64,000 bases of DNA from Rhizobium sp. GN54 (GTDB taxonomy: Bacteria > Pseudomonadota > Alphaproteobacteria > Rhizobiales > Rhizobiaceae). Position numbers and translations under genes: made by a program. Of the stretch, positions 12,660 through 20,561 are shown in pieces (position 1 is the stretch's first letter; each line of letters starts with the position of its first letter). The stretch lies in the NCBI RefSeq assembly GCF_021026345.1, contig NZ_JAJNCZ010000003.1, forward strand, positions 1 to 64,000, written 5' to 3'. The notes beneath the pieces were generated by a model. It saw nothing but the letters and a program-made list of their open reading frames with translations. It made no database searches and had not been told where the DNA came from.

Positions 12660-12785
12660 ATCTGTCTACCGGTACTGGTGGGTCGCGCGGACGCGCGCGG
12701 GAATTCGCGGGGGTCTCTTAGCGGAAGAGGGGGCGGGGCGCAATGGCGAGACCCGGCCTTGCGGAACCGGCACCGCGGGCGGCGC

Positions 12786-13001
12786 TCATCCGGGTCGGCG
12801 GGACCTGTCGCCGCCAATGTCCGGCAGCGCTGCGTGATCATCGGCATGGCAACCGATGACACCAGCCTCGCCGAGAAGCCGCTTGTCGCCGCGCGCCCGC
12901 AAGAGCGCGAGCGCGCGGCGTTCCGCAGCCCGCTGCCGGTGCCTTTCGAGCCACAGCCGCACCGCCTTCCTGCACGCCCGCCACGCCGTCATCCTGGACA
13001 T
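12786..13001 (-). CDS. Small DUF1127-like protein divergent from a LysR gene
   Basis: This 71-residue, arginine-rich protein starts [23 protein letters not shown] segment reading [21 protein letters not shown] resembles the RxLxxLdDrxLkDIGl core of DUF1127 proteins, which are small and often stress- or RNA-metabolism-linked in rhizobia. The ATG at 13001 has a strong ribosome site (CGGAGGG, 5-6 nt spacing), which decides the start over the longer frame from 13046. It is transcribed away from the LysR gene across a 98-bp AT-rich gap. The C-terminal 20 residues do not fit the family. The function is unknown, and the gene call is moderately sure. Confidence 0.55.
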   Translation of the reverse strand: MSRMTAWRACRKAVRLWLERHRQRAAERRALALLRARGDKRLLGEAGVIGCHADDHAALPDIGGDRSRRPG

Positions 13002-13099
13002 TGCGCCCTCCGTTCTTCGGGGCAATCGTCCGCGGCCGCTCGACATTTTACAAACAAATAGATACGATACCAGCCATCAGAAATATCGATGGCGTGACG

Positions 13100-13966
13100 A
13101 TGTCGCTGGCGCTCGAAAGTGAACTGCTGCGGACCTTCCTCGTGATCGCCGAGACGGGCAACGTCACGCGTGCGGCCGACGCGCTGGGGCGGACCCAGTC
13201 CGCCATCAGCATGCAGGTCAAACGGCTCGAGGATATCGTCCGCGCGCCCCTCTTCGAGCGCGGCCCCCGCGGCGTGACGCTGTCGCCGGATGGCGAACGG
13301 CTCGTCCCCTATGCTCAACGCATCGTCGGCCTGATCGACGAGACGACCTCGGCCATGCGCGCCAGCCCGCTGGACGGACCCGTGAGGGTCGGCATTCCCG
13401 AGGAATACACCCAGACGGTCTTGCCGAGGGCGCTCGCCGCCTTCGCCGAATGCCACCCGGCTGCCGAGGTGACGGTCCGGTGCGGCCATTCCGTCCAGCT
13501 GATATCGGCGCTGGAGAGCGACGAACTCGACATCATCGTCGTCTTCGACTGGCGTGGATCGATGTCGGGCGAGGTCCTCTGCATCGACCCGACCGTATGG
13601 GTCACCTCGCGCGCCCACGATATCCATCTGCTGCGCCCGGTGCCGATCGCCGTCTATCGGAATTCCGGCTGGTATCGCGATTTCGCGATCCCCTCGCTCC
13701 GGCAGCATGCCATTCCCTATCGCGAGGCGTTCAGTTGCGACACCTGCGGCGGGCTGAAGACGGCGGTCGCGGCCGGACTTGCGATCGCGCCGCTGGCGCG
13801 CGGCAACATCCCCGCCTCCTGCCGGGAGCTGACGCGCGAGGACGGTTTCCCGCCGGTCGATTCCTCGCGTGTCGTGCTGAAGCGCAATCCCCGCCGCTCC
13901 AGCCCGGCCGTTGACAGCATGGCCAATGTGGTCCGCACCGCCTTCCAGCCCGCCCCCTCCGGTTAG
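13100..13966 (+). CDS. LysR family transcriptional regulator
   Basis: This 288-residue protein has an N-terminal winged helix-turn-helix (LLRTFLVIAETGNVTRAADALGRTQSAISMQVKRLE split across residues 9-44) followed by a periplasmic-binding-protein-like effector domain. The start at 13100 gives the usual LysR N-terminus; a longer frame from 13001 would add unrelated sequence. The natural candidate target is the divergent DUF1127-like gene across the 13002-13099 gap, since LysR regulators often control the gene they are transcribed away from. The effector is unknown. Confidence 0.92.
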   Translation: MSLALESELLRTFLVIAETGNVTRAADALGRTQSAISMQVKRLEDIVRAPLFERGPRGVTLSPDGERLVPYAQRIVGLIDETTSAMRASPLDGPVRVGIPEEYTQTVLPRALAAFAECHPAAEVTVRCGHSVQLISALESDELDIIVVFDWRGSMSGEVLCIDPTVWVTSRAHDIHLLRPVPIAVYRNSGWYRDFAIPSLRQHAIPYREAFSCDTCGGLKTAVAAGLAIAPLARGNIPASCRELTREDGFPPVDSSRVVLKRNPRRSSPAVDSMANVVRTAFQPAPSG

Positions 13967-14134
13967 TCGCACGGCCATGGCGCCGGACGCAGCTCGGCGT
14001 CGGGAGACCGGCGCCTGCATGGTTGCAACGGCAGCCGGATCGGTCAAGAATGCGCCATTCGAGCGGCACGGGACGACCGGCATCCGGTTTGGTCGTCGCG
14101 CCGGCAGGACGCGACCCGAACGGAGTTCCTATCC

Positions 14135-14536
14135 ATGTCCGACGATTTCCACGCCTTCATCCAGAAACGCAAGGAAGTGGCGCGCGCCTATGTCAACGGC
14201 GATGCAGCTCCGCTCGAACGGATCGCTTCGGTCGATTTCCCCGCCAGCTTCTTCCATCCCAAGGGCGTCGTGGTCGAAGGGGCCGAGCGGGTGCTGGCTC
14301 GCTATGTCGATGACGCCACGGCCTTCTGTCCCGGCGGCGAAAGCGATATCGAGATCATCCAGATGGGACACGACGCCAAGGTCGGCTACTGGGTCGGCTA
14401 CCAGAACGCCTCGGTCCGCCTGAAGGGCACGCCCGAGCCCGTGCAGATGCGCCTGCGCGTGACCGAGATATTTCGCCGCACCAACGGCCAATGGCAGCTC
14501 GTGCACCGGCACGCCGACATGCCCGAAGCTCGATAG
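14135..14536 (+). CDS. NTF2-like (SnoaL/DUF4440-type) protein
   Basis: This 133-residue protein shows the cone-shaped NTF2 fold pattern: an N-terminal helix (FHAFIQKRKEVARAYVNGD), a middle region, and C-terminal strands with the common ending FRRTNGQWQLVHRHAD. Such proteins are ketosteroid-isomerase-like enzymes or ligand-binding proteins. No catalytic dyad can be assigned with confidence. It lies 168 bp after the LysR gene and 111 bp before ubiG on the same strand. The function is unknown. Confidence 0.8.
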   Translation: MSDDFHAFIQKRKEVARAYVNGDAAPLERIASVDFPASFFHPKGVVVEGAERVLARYVDDATAFCPGGESDIEIIQMGHDAKVGYWVGYQNASVRLKGTPEPVQMRLRVTEIFRRTNGQWQLVHRHADMPEAR

Positions 14537-14647
14537 GATGGCGCAGAACCGCAGGTGTCGCCCCGCCGGCCGGCGGCGCGGAGGGCGGCCCTTGACTTCC
14601 CCGCCCGTTCGTCCGACTTCAAAGGCGCAGGCAACAAGGAGTTTCCC

Positions 14648-15397
14648 ATGACCGAGGCAGCGCGCACGACCATCGACCAGGCCGAAGTCGACCGGTTTTC
14701 GGCGATGGCCGCGGAATGGTGGGATCCGACCGGAAAGTTCCGCCCGCTGCACAAGTTCAATCCGGTCCGCCTCAGCTATATCCGCGACCTCGCCTCGGAG
14801 CATTTCGGCCGCGACCCGAAATCACATCGTCCGCTGGAGGGCCTGCGCGTGCTCGACATCGGCTGCGGCGGCGGCCTTCTGTCGGAACCGATGGCCCGCA
14901 TGGGCGCAACAGTCGTCGGCGCCGACGCCTCGGAAAAGAACATCGGCATCGCCAAAACCCATGCCGCCGGCTCCGGCGTCGAAGTGGACTACCGCGCCGT
15001 GACGGCCGAGGCGCTGGCCGCGGCCGGAGAGAGCTTCGATATCGTACTGAACATGGAAGTGGTCGAGCACGTCGCCGACGTCGATTTCTTCATCGCCACC
15101 TGCGCATCGATGGTCCGCCCCGGCGGCATGATGTTCGTCGCCACCATCAACCGCACCCTGAAGGCGGCCGCCCTCGCCATCTTCGCAGCCGAGAACGTCC
15201 TGCGCTGGCTGCCGAAGGGCACCCATCAGTACGAGAAGCTGGTCCGCCCGGAAGAGATCGAAAAGCCGCTGACAGCATCCGGCCTGACCGTCACCGACCG
15301 CACCGGCGTCTTCTTTAGCCCGCTGTCCAACCAGTGGAACCTGTCAAAGGACATGGACGTCAACTACATGCTGGTCGCGCGCCGGCCCAAGGCCTGA
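14648..15397 (+). CDS. ubiG: Ubiquinone biosynthesis O-methyltransferase UbiG
   Basis: UbiG carries out both O-methylations in ubiquinone synthesis, using SAM. The 249-residue protein starts [20 protein letters not shown], contains the hallmark [22 protein letters not shown] near residue 20, and has the SAM loop [20 protein letters not shown]. The ATG at 14648 follows AAGGAG at good spacing; the longer frame from 14555 is rejected. In rhizobia ubiG commonly lies beside lysC and DUF1178 genes, as here. The product is secure. Confidence 0.97.
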   Translation: MTEAARTTIDQAEVDRFSAMAAEWWDPTGKFRPLHKFNPVRLSYIRDLASEHFGRDPKSHRPLEGLRVLDIGCGGGLLSEPMARMGATVVGADASEKNIGIAKTHAAGSGVEVDYRAVTAEALAAAGESFDIVLNMEVVEHVADVDFFIATCASMVRPGGMMFVATINRTLKAAALAIFAAENVLRWLPKGTHQYEKLVRPEEIEKPLTASGLTVTDRTGVFFSPLSNQWNLSKDMDVNYMLVARRPKA

Positions 15398-15435
15398 CGC
15401 TTCAGCCGCAAGCGGCCGACATCGTACGGCCGGCC

Positions 15436-16035
15436 CTACACACTCAGTGACCGAACATGCGCCAGCAGATGCGCCTGCCCGGCCGCGTTGGCTTCGACCA
15501 CGCGGCGCACGCGCGCCCGGTCGATCGTGGAAGGTGTGCCCGCGGGATCGTAGGATTCCTTGAAGGTGAAGGCGTGTGCGCTCGCACCGTTGTCATGCAG
15601 ATGCTCGAGCCGGGTCACGCCATCCGCCCATTGCGGACACGATCCCGCCTCCACCCACCAGAGCACGAGCGCGGGCCACGCCTGCTTGCGGTTCCAGTTG
15701 CGGGCATGCTTGAGCGCATTTGCATGCACGCCGCTGTAGGAAAAGGCCATGAGCGTTTCGATGTCACGCCATAGCGACAGCGAGGACGGTCCGCTTTCGT
15801 ATCCGCTGCCCTCGATGAAGCGCGGGAAGGTCTGCGGACCCCAGCTTTCGGGACCGTCGACACCGGCATAGCCCGATCGAGCGATGAAGCCTTCGGCAAG
15901 CTCGGCCGCCCTGAAATTGGCCGCCTCCCGCAGGCGAAATCCCTCCACTGCAGGACTTTCGTAGTCGGCAACGTGCAGTCCGAAATTGTACATCGCCAGA
16001 TGATGACGCGCGCCCTTCGAACCGTCCGCAGGCAT
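15436..16035 (-). CDS. DUF3291 domain-containing protein
   Basis: This 199-residue protein matches the DUF3291 pattern, with an opening HHLAMYNFGLHVADYESPAVEGF and the conserved SLSLWRDIETLMAFSYSGVHA and WVEAG segments, which resemble a dimeric ferredoxin-like (antibiotic monooxygenase-like) fold. No catalytic role is known. It begins 2 nt after the DUF1178 stop, so it is the last gene of the comF-grxC-nitrilase-DUF1178-DUF3291 operon. Its end converges on ubiG with a 38-bp gap. Membership is likely; the function is unknown. Confidence 0.75.
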   Translation of the reverse strand: MPADGSKGARHHLAMYNFGLHVADYESPAVEGFRLREAANFRAAELAEGFIARSGYAGVDGPESWGPQTFPRFIEGSGYESGPSSLSLWRDIETLMAFSYSGVHANALKHARNWNRKQAWPALVLWWVEAGSCPQWADGVTRLEHLHDNGASAHAFTFKESYDPAGTPSTIDRARVRRVVEANAAGQAHLLAHVRSLSV

Positions 16036-16037
16036 CC

Positions 16038-16466
16038 TCAGTTCGTCTCGTCGGGAAGAACGGGCAATGGTGCGATCTCCACGCCCTCCTCGATCAGTTC
16101 GCGCGCCTCCTGCGCCGTCGCCTTGCCGATGAGCCCGCGCTGCTCGGCCTCGCCATAATGGATCTTGCGCGCCTCTTCGGGGAAACGCTCGCCGACGTCC
16201 TCGGCATTGGCGCGGATCGCGGTGACCAGTTCGCGCAGTTTGCCCACCATCTCCTGGTTGTGCGCCGTCATGACGGCATGCCGCCGCTCCTCCTTCTTGC
16301 GGGCGGTCGAGACGGACGGCGCCATCAGGCGCTTCGTCACCCGCGGCGAGCCGCAGGTCGGACAGCTGACGAGCGAGCGCTCCCGCTGCCGGTCGAAGTC
16401 TTCCGACGAGCCGAACCAGCCCTCGAATTCATGGGCGTTGTCACAGACGATGTCGTAGCGGATCAC
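16038..16466 (-). CDS. DUF1178 family protein
   Basis: This 142-residue alphaproteobacterial protein starts [20 protein letters not shown] and has a CPTCGS knuckle, so together with Cys8 it may bind zinc. A flexible middle region leads to a helical C-terminus (FPEEARKIHYGEAEQRGLIGKA). The start codon overlaps the nitrilase stop by 4 nt (ATGA), which indicates translational coupling. The function is unknown; the conserved linkage with a nitrilase and a glutaredoxin suggests a redox or repair setting, but this is inference. Confidence 0.87.
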   Translation of the reverse strand: MIRYDIVCDNAHEFEGWFGSSEDFDRQRERSLVSCPTCGSPRVTKRLMAPSVSTARKKEERRHAVMTAHNQEMVGKLRELVTAIRANAEDVGERFPEEARKIHYGEAEQRGLIGKATAQEARELIEEGVEIAPLPVLPDETN

Positions 16467-17320
16467 GCGGCAACGCCTCCCTTCGCCGGAAGGGCAACCT
16501 CCTCCACGGAAAACGGGCGGCCGTTTTTCAGGTTCGGGATCCGGTCGCGGGCGGCCTTGACTGCCGCCACGTCGATGTCGGCGACAATCACCGCCTCCCC
16601 GCTGCCGCCGGCGGCCGCCAGGACGCGGCCCCAGGGATCGACGATGATCGAATGGCCGAACGTCTCGCGCCCGTCCTGGTGAAGGCCCGCCTGGGCGGCT
16701 GCGACGATATAGACCCCGTTCTCGATGGCGCGCGCGCGCAGCAGCGTTTCCCAGTGCGCCTCGCCGGTCTGGCGCGTGAAGGCCGCCGGCACGGAGATAA
16801 TCTCGGCGCCGGCCTGGGCCTCGGCCTTGAAAAGCTCAGGGAAGCGCACGTCGTAGCAGATCGCAAAGCCGAGCTTGCCGAACGGCAGCTGCGCCACCTT
16901 CGCGACGTTGCCGGGCGTGTAGGCCGCGCTCTCGCGCCAGCTCTCGCCGTTGTCCAGGTCGACGTCGAACATGTGGATCTTGTCGTAGCTGCAGACCCGC
17001 CTGCCGCCGGGGGCAAACAGGAAACCGCGATTGGCGATCTTGCCGTCTTCCCGCGCGATCGCCGTCGAGCCGACATGCACGAACACGTCGAGTTCGGCGG
17101 CAAGGTCTGCGGCCGTGCGGATGATGAGGTCGTCCGCCTCGCCCCTGAGCACGGCCTTCAGCCCGTTCCGGTCGCGCTGCACCGCGCCCGTCATTTCCGG
17201 GGTCTGGATATAGGTCGCGCCATCGCCTGCGGCCTGGCGCACCAGCCGCGCCATCGCCTCGGCATTGGCCTCGGGGTCTGTTCCGGAGCACATCTGGACG
17301 GCGGCAATTCTCACGGACAT
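16463..17320 (-). CDS. Carbon-nitrogen hydrolase (Nit1/omega-amidase-like)
   Basis: This 285-residue cytoplasmic enzyme belongs to the nitrilase superfamily. The catalytic Glu-Lys-Cys triad is visible in [17 protein letters not shown] and [12 protein letters not shown]. The [10 protein letters not shown] and FPELF segments match the Nit1/Nit2 branch, whose members hydrolyse deaminated glutathione or 2-oxoglutaramate-type amides. The gene sits 12 nt behind grxC, which fits a repair role for damaged glutathione, though that specificity is inferred. Its stop overlaps the DUF1178 start. Confidence 0.92.
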   Translation of the reverse strand: MSVRIAAVQMCSGTDPEANAEAMARLVRQAAGDGATYIQTPEMTGAVQRDRNGLKAVLRGEADDLIIRTAADLAAELDVFVHVGSTAIAREDGKIANRGFLFAPGGRRVCSYDKIHMFDVDLDNGESWRESAAYTPGNVAKVAQLPFGKLGFAICYDVRFPELFKAEAQAGAEIISVPAAFTRQTGEAHWETLLRARAIENGVYIVAAAQAGLHQDGRETFGHSIIVDPWGRVLAAAGGSGEAVIVADIDVAAVKAARDRIPNLKNGRPFSVEEVALPAKGGVAA

Positions 17321-17332
17321 CGGCCTTGCTCC

Positions 17333-17590
17333 TCAGGCAGCCAGCAGCGGATCGAGCTTTCCGGCGCGCTCCAGCGCGTGCAGGTCGTCGCAGCCACCGA
17401 CATGCTTTCCGTCGATGAAGATCTGCGGGAAGGTGTTGCGGCCGTTGGCCCGCTTGATCATCTCCTGGCGGAGATCGGGCGCATAGGTCGCATCGAATTC
17501 GTTGAAGGCGACACCCTTGGTTTCCAGGAGCTTCTTGGCGGCGGCGCAATAGCCGCAGAACTGTCGCGTGTAGATGTCGATCGAGGCCAT
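17333..17590 (-). CDS. grxC: Glutaredoxin 3
   Basis: This 85-residue glutaredoxin reduces protein and glutathione mixed disulfides using glutathione. The active site is CGYC (in RQFCGYCAAAKKLL) rather than the classic CPYC, a variant frequent in alphaproteobacteria. The glutathione-binding TFPQIFIDGKHVGGCDDL segment is intact. The start at 17590 (MASIDIY) fits the family; an in-frame ATG 9 nt upstream adds three residues. It lies in an operon between comF and the nitrilase gene. Confidence 0.95.
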   Translation of the reverse strand: MASIDIYTRQFCGYCAAAKKLLETKGVAFNEFDATYAPDLRQEMIKRANGRNTFPQIFIDGKHVGGCDDLHALERAGKLDPLLAA

Positions 17591-17631
17591 GCTATGCAAT
17601 CTCCATAGGCACTGAACTGGTTTTCACCTTT

Positions 17632-18408
17632 TCATATATGGTCCGCAAGGGCCCTTGCAAAGGTCAGCACGCAGACATCCGCCGCACCGCCGCGCTTGAG
17701 CGCCCGGGCGGCGGCAGCGACCGTGGCTCCGGTCGTGTAGACGTCGTCGACGAGAAGCACGCGCTTGCCGAAAAGCTCTGCCCGTCCCTCGCCTGCCAGG
17801 GAAAAGGCGCCCTTCACGTTGTCCCGGCGCGCATTCGCGCCGAGCCCTATCTGTTGCCGTGTCCGCCGCGTGCGCCTGAGCGCGCCGAGGACGAGCGGTT
17901 TTCCGGTCTGCCGGGCGATCGCCCGCGCCAGCTCCGACGCCTGGTTGAACTTGCGGGCGAGCAGCCTGTAGCGATGGAGCGGCACGGGCACGATCGCATC
18001 GCATTCGGCCAGGAGGCCGTCGCCCGCCCTGACCATCCAGCCGGCCATCATTGGCGCCAGGTCCGTGCGGTCACGGTATTTGAGGTTGTGCACCAGCGTG
18101 CGGGCGAGGCCGTCATGCACCACCGCGGAGCGCAGGCGGGAAAAGGGCGGTGGGTTGGCGATCGCATCCGCACTCAGGATGCCGCTGCCGAGATCATGCG
18201 AAAAGGGAACGCCGAGCACCTCGCAATAGGGTCGCTCGATGAAGCGCAGCGACGACCAGCAGCGGGCGCAGAGACCGGCGTGCCGCCCGAGCAGCACCTG
18301 GCATCCCGGACAGCACGGCGGATAGACGAACGCGAGCGCTGCCGCCGCCGCACCGCGCCCCCCTTGCAGCACGGCGTCACGAAACCTGGCGAGGCCCAAT
18401 TGCGTCAT
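17632..18408 (-). CDS. ComF family phosphoribosyltransferase-like protein
   Basis: This 258-residue protein has an N-terminal zinc-ribbon-like part (PPCCPGCQ and CARCW) and a C-terminal type I phosphoribosyltransferase fold with the PRPP motif VLLVDDVYTTGAT. ComF proteins support DNA uptake in competent bacteria, but in rhizobia the role is not established and no competence genes are nearby. The frame stays open far upstream (to 19287), but the residues there are out of phase with the opposite-strand methyltransferase gene, so ATG 18408 is chosen. It probably heads the grxC operon. Confidence 0.88.
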   Translation of the reverse strand: MTQLGLARFRDAVLQGGRGAAAAALAFVYPPCCPGCQVLLGRHAGLCARCWSSLRFIERPYCEVLGVPFSHDLGSGILSADAIANPPPFSRLRSAVVHDGLARTLVHNLKYRDRTDLAPMMAGWMVRAGDGLLAECDAIVPVPLHRYRLLARKFNQASELARAIARQTGKPLVLGALRRTRRTRQQIGLGANARRDNVKGAFSLAGEGRAELFGKRVLLVDDVYTTGATVAAAARALKRGGAADVCVLTFARALADHI

Positions 18409-18412
18409 GCGG

Positions 18413-18441
18413 TTGACATTCCCATCTCCATGACGCCATTG
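18413..18441 (+). promoter_or_regulatory. Possible promoter bearing on the methyltransferase start
   Basis: A perfect TTGACA (18413-18418) lies in the short gap between the divergent comF and methyltransferase genes. The hexamer 17 nt downstream (CCATTG) is a poor -10 element. If the site is used, transcription would begin near 18448, which would exclude the ATG at 18430 as the methyltransferase start. Weak evidence. Confidence 0.25.
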
Positions 18442-19368
18442 CACGGCGGGCCCGCCCTGCAGAAAAGCGTACCGAACGACGGGAAGTGTTCCTTGGAAGC
18501 GATCTTCGATCAAGCCCTGGTTGAAAAGAACAGGCTGCGCGCAATCGGCGCGTCGCCGGAGCCGGTCGATTTCCTCCTGAAGGTCGCCGCCGAAGAACTG
18601 TCCGAGCGGCTCGCCGTCGTCGAGCGGCAGTTCGACGAGGCAGTCGAGATCCACGGCTATTCCGGCCTGGTCGCCAGAGCGCTCGAGCGCACCGGCAAGA
18701 TCGGACGGATGGCGCGGATCGAGACCGATCCCCGCTTTGCCGCACCCGGCGACACCTTGCTCACCGCACCGCTGGAGCAATTGCCGCTTGCACCGGGCTC
18801 GATCAACCTCGCCGTCTCCCCGCTGTCGCTGCACCTGACCAACGACACGCCGGGCGTCTTCGTGCAGGTCCGCCGCGCGCTCAGGCCGGACGGGCTGTTC
18901 CTCGCCGCCATCCCCGGCAGCGACACGCTGCAGGAACTGCGCGAAGTGCTTCTCCAGGCGGAGGTCGAGATGACGGGCGGGGCCAGCCCGCGCGTCATTC
19001 CCTTCGCCGACATCCGCGACATCGGCGCGCTGCTTCAGCGCGCCGGCTTCGCCCTGCCCGTCACCGACAAGGAAACCTACACCGTCCGCTACGATTCGAT
19101 CTTTCCCCTGATGAAGGATCTGCGCGCTATGGGGATGTCCAACCCGCTCTCCGCCCGCAGCCGCAAGCCGCTGACGCGCGCCTTCTTCCTGCGTGCGGCC
19201 GAACTCTATGCCGAGCGCTACTCCGATCCCGACGGGCGGATCCGCGCGACCTTCTCGATCATCTATCTGTCGGGCTGGGCGCCGCACGAGAGCCAGCAGA
19301 AGCCGTTGAAGCCGGGCTCGGCGAAGGTGCGGCTTGCGGATGCGCTGAAGGCGAAGACGACAGGCTGA
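18430..19368 (+). CDS. SAM-dependent methyltransferase (BioC/NDUFAF5-like)
   Basis: This class I methyltransferase-like protein contains DTLLTAPLEQLPLAPGSINLAVSPLSLHLTNDTPGVFVQ split over its middle and the VRRALRPDGLFLAAIPGSDTLQELR motif typical of the alphaproteobacterial NDUFAF5/BioC-like group. The mitochondrial relative hydroxylates or modifies a complex I subunit, so a respiratory assembly role is possible but unproven. The ATG at 18430 gives 312 residues. A TTG at 18493, behind GGGAAG, gives 291 residues starting LEAIFDQALV, which looks more like the family N-terminus. I report the longer call but favour the TTG on biological grounds. Confidence 0.82.
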   Translation: MTPLHGGPALQKSVPNDGKCSLEAIFDQALVEKNRLRAIGASPEPVDFLLKVAAEELSERLAVVERQFDEAVEIHGYSGLVARALERTGKIGRMARIETDPRFAAPGDTLLTAPLEQLPLAPGSINLAVSPLSLHLTNDTPGVFVQVRRALRPDGLFLAAIPGSDTLQELREVLLQAEVEMTGGASPRVIPFADIRDIGALLQRAGFALPVTDKETYTVRYDSIFPLMKDLRAMGMSNPLSARSRKPLTRAFFLRAAELYAERYSDPDGRIRATFSIIYLSGWAPHESQQKPLKPGSAKVRLADALKAKTTG

Positions 19369-19416
19369 CGCCCGCCACCCTCCACGGCGCGTCGGTTACG
19401 CGAGGGTAGCTGCGGC

Positions 19417-19584
19417 TCACGGAGTCTCGAGGCTGTCTCCGACGATCGTGAAGGTATTGTTCAGTTCGCCGGTAAACGCCCTGAGGCCGCCGACGACCGC
19501 GACCGATATCATCACGGCGATGAGGCCGTACTCGACAGCGGTGGCGCCGCTACGGTCCAGCAGGAAAGCTCTGAGCAGACGCAT
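19417..19584 (-). CDS. Flp-type (type IVb) pilin
   Basis: This 55-residue gene encodes a short leader (MRLLRAFLLDRSG) followed by the Flp signature ATAVEYGLIAVMISVAVVGG. The expected prepilin cleavage falls after Gly13, leaving the diagnostic Glu at +5 and Tyr at +6, then a hydrophobic helix and a short polar tail. Flp pilins are assembled by the Tad/Cpa machinery for surface attachment, but no tad or cpa gene is in this window. It lies 58 bp downstream of a small membrane-protein gene on the same strand. The motif is very distinctive. Confidence 0.88.
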   Translation of the reverse strand: MRLLRAFLLDRSGATAVEYGLIAVMISVAVVGGLRAFTGELNNTFTIVGDSLETP

Positions 19585-19642
19585 GACAACCTCGCTTCAA
19601 TCTCTTGCCGGATCCGGGGCGACCGTTGCTTCGGGCGCGACC

Positions 19643-19960
19643 TCAGCAGCCATTCGTACCCTCGCCGACGATGCAGACGGCGCCGGGCATTTCCTGAAGG
19701 ACGCTCCGGCGAACGGTGTAGCGTTTGCCTTCGCCGCGCATGGGCACCGAGCCGGTCGACATCATGTCGAATTCGCCTGGTGTCTGGGCCATGATGCGCG
19801 TGTTCGTCCTGGATGACAGGACCGGCGCCAGCACCAGCGCAAGCGCGATCGCAGCCGTGCCGAACAGAAGCGCAAGGTTGAGGACGCCGATCCGGCCATT
19901 GCCAGATACCGTCGTCAGTTCCTTGTCCTGAACTGCTTGCCAGAATTCGTCGTCCCGCAT
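19643..19960 (-). CDS. Hypothetical single-pass membrane protein
   Basis: This 105-residue protein starts MRDDEFWQAVQDKEL, has one clear membrane helix (about residues 27-49, IGVLNLALLFGTAAIALALV) and an exported or exposed tail ending in a Cys-containing PGAVCIVGEGTNGC. The ATG at 19960 has GAGAG upstream; an ATG at 20023 would add 21 residues of poor composition. I do not recognise the family. Its position directly ahead of the Flp pilin gene suggests a possible pilus-related accessory protein, but nothing in the sequence shows this. Confidence 0.6.
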   Translation of the reverse strand: MRDDEFWQAVQDKELTTVSGNGRIGVLNLALLFGTAAIALALVLAPVLSSRTNTRIMAQTPGEFDMMSTGSVPMRGEGKRYTVRRSVLQEMPGAVCIVGEGTNGC

Positions 19961-20144
19961 TTTCGCAATCTCTCGATGGGCGTCTTTGTCGCCGCCTGCC
20001 TCTTTCGCAGGACAGCCGCTCACGATGCCGCGACGTCCACGCGCCGAGGAGGCGCCGGAGCACGACGGCAGGGCCTTATCCTGAACGAGGGAGATAAACG
20101 ATCGATTAATGAATGGCCCGATACGGGAAAGATGGGCCGCCTTT

Positions 20145-20561
20145 TTACAGCAGATCCATCAGGTAGGGGATCAGCGGTTCGTCCGCCGGCGGCATCGGAT
20201 AGTCCCGAAGCGTCTTCGGCTTGACCCACTTCAACGCCTGCCCCTCGCGGCCATGTGCGGTCCCCTCGAACCGGCGGCAGACATAGAGCGGCATCAGCAG
20301 GTGGAAATCATCATAGGTGTGGCTGGCAAAGGTCAGCGGCGCCAGGCAGGCGACCTTGGTGGAGATGCCGAGTTCCTCGTCCAGCTCGCGGATCAGCGTC
20401 TCCTCGGGCGTTTCTCCCGGCTCGACCTTGCCGCCCGGAAACTCCCACAGTCCGGCGAGCGACTTGCCCTCCGGGCGCTGCGCCAGGAGAACGCGCCCGT
20501 CGGCGTCTATCAGCGCGCACGCGGCGACGAGCAGGATTCCGCGGGGGGCGTTCCCGGTCAT
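20145..20561 (-). CDS. mutT: 8-oxo-dGTP diphosphatase MutT-like Nudix hydrolase
   Basis: This 138-residue Nudix enzyme is predicted to remove oxidised dGTP from the nucleotide pool. The Nudix box is complete: GGKVEPGETPEETLIRELDEELGI spans about residues 43-66 and fits the Gx5Ex7REUxEExGU pattern. The start overlaps the GNAT stop by 4 nt (ATGA). In alphaproteobacteria mutT commonly follows argJ and a GNAT gene, as here. The substrate is inferred from the family. Confidence 0.93.
   Translation of the reverse strand: MTGNAPRGILLVAACALIDADGRVLLAQRPEGKSLAGLWEFPGGKVEPGETPEETLIRELDEELGISTKVACLAPLTFASHTYDDFHLLMPLYVCRRFEGTAHGREGQALKWVKPKTLRDYPMPPADEPLIPYLMDLL

Noticed and set aside
17632-19287. Single 551-residue fusion protein ending in ComF
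   Set aside because: The upstream 290 residues are the antisense of the plus-strand methyltransferase; only the part from ATG 18408 looks like a protein.
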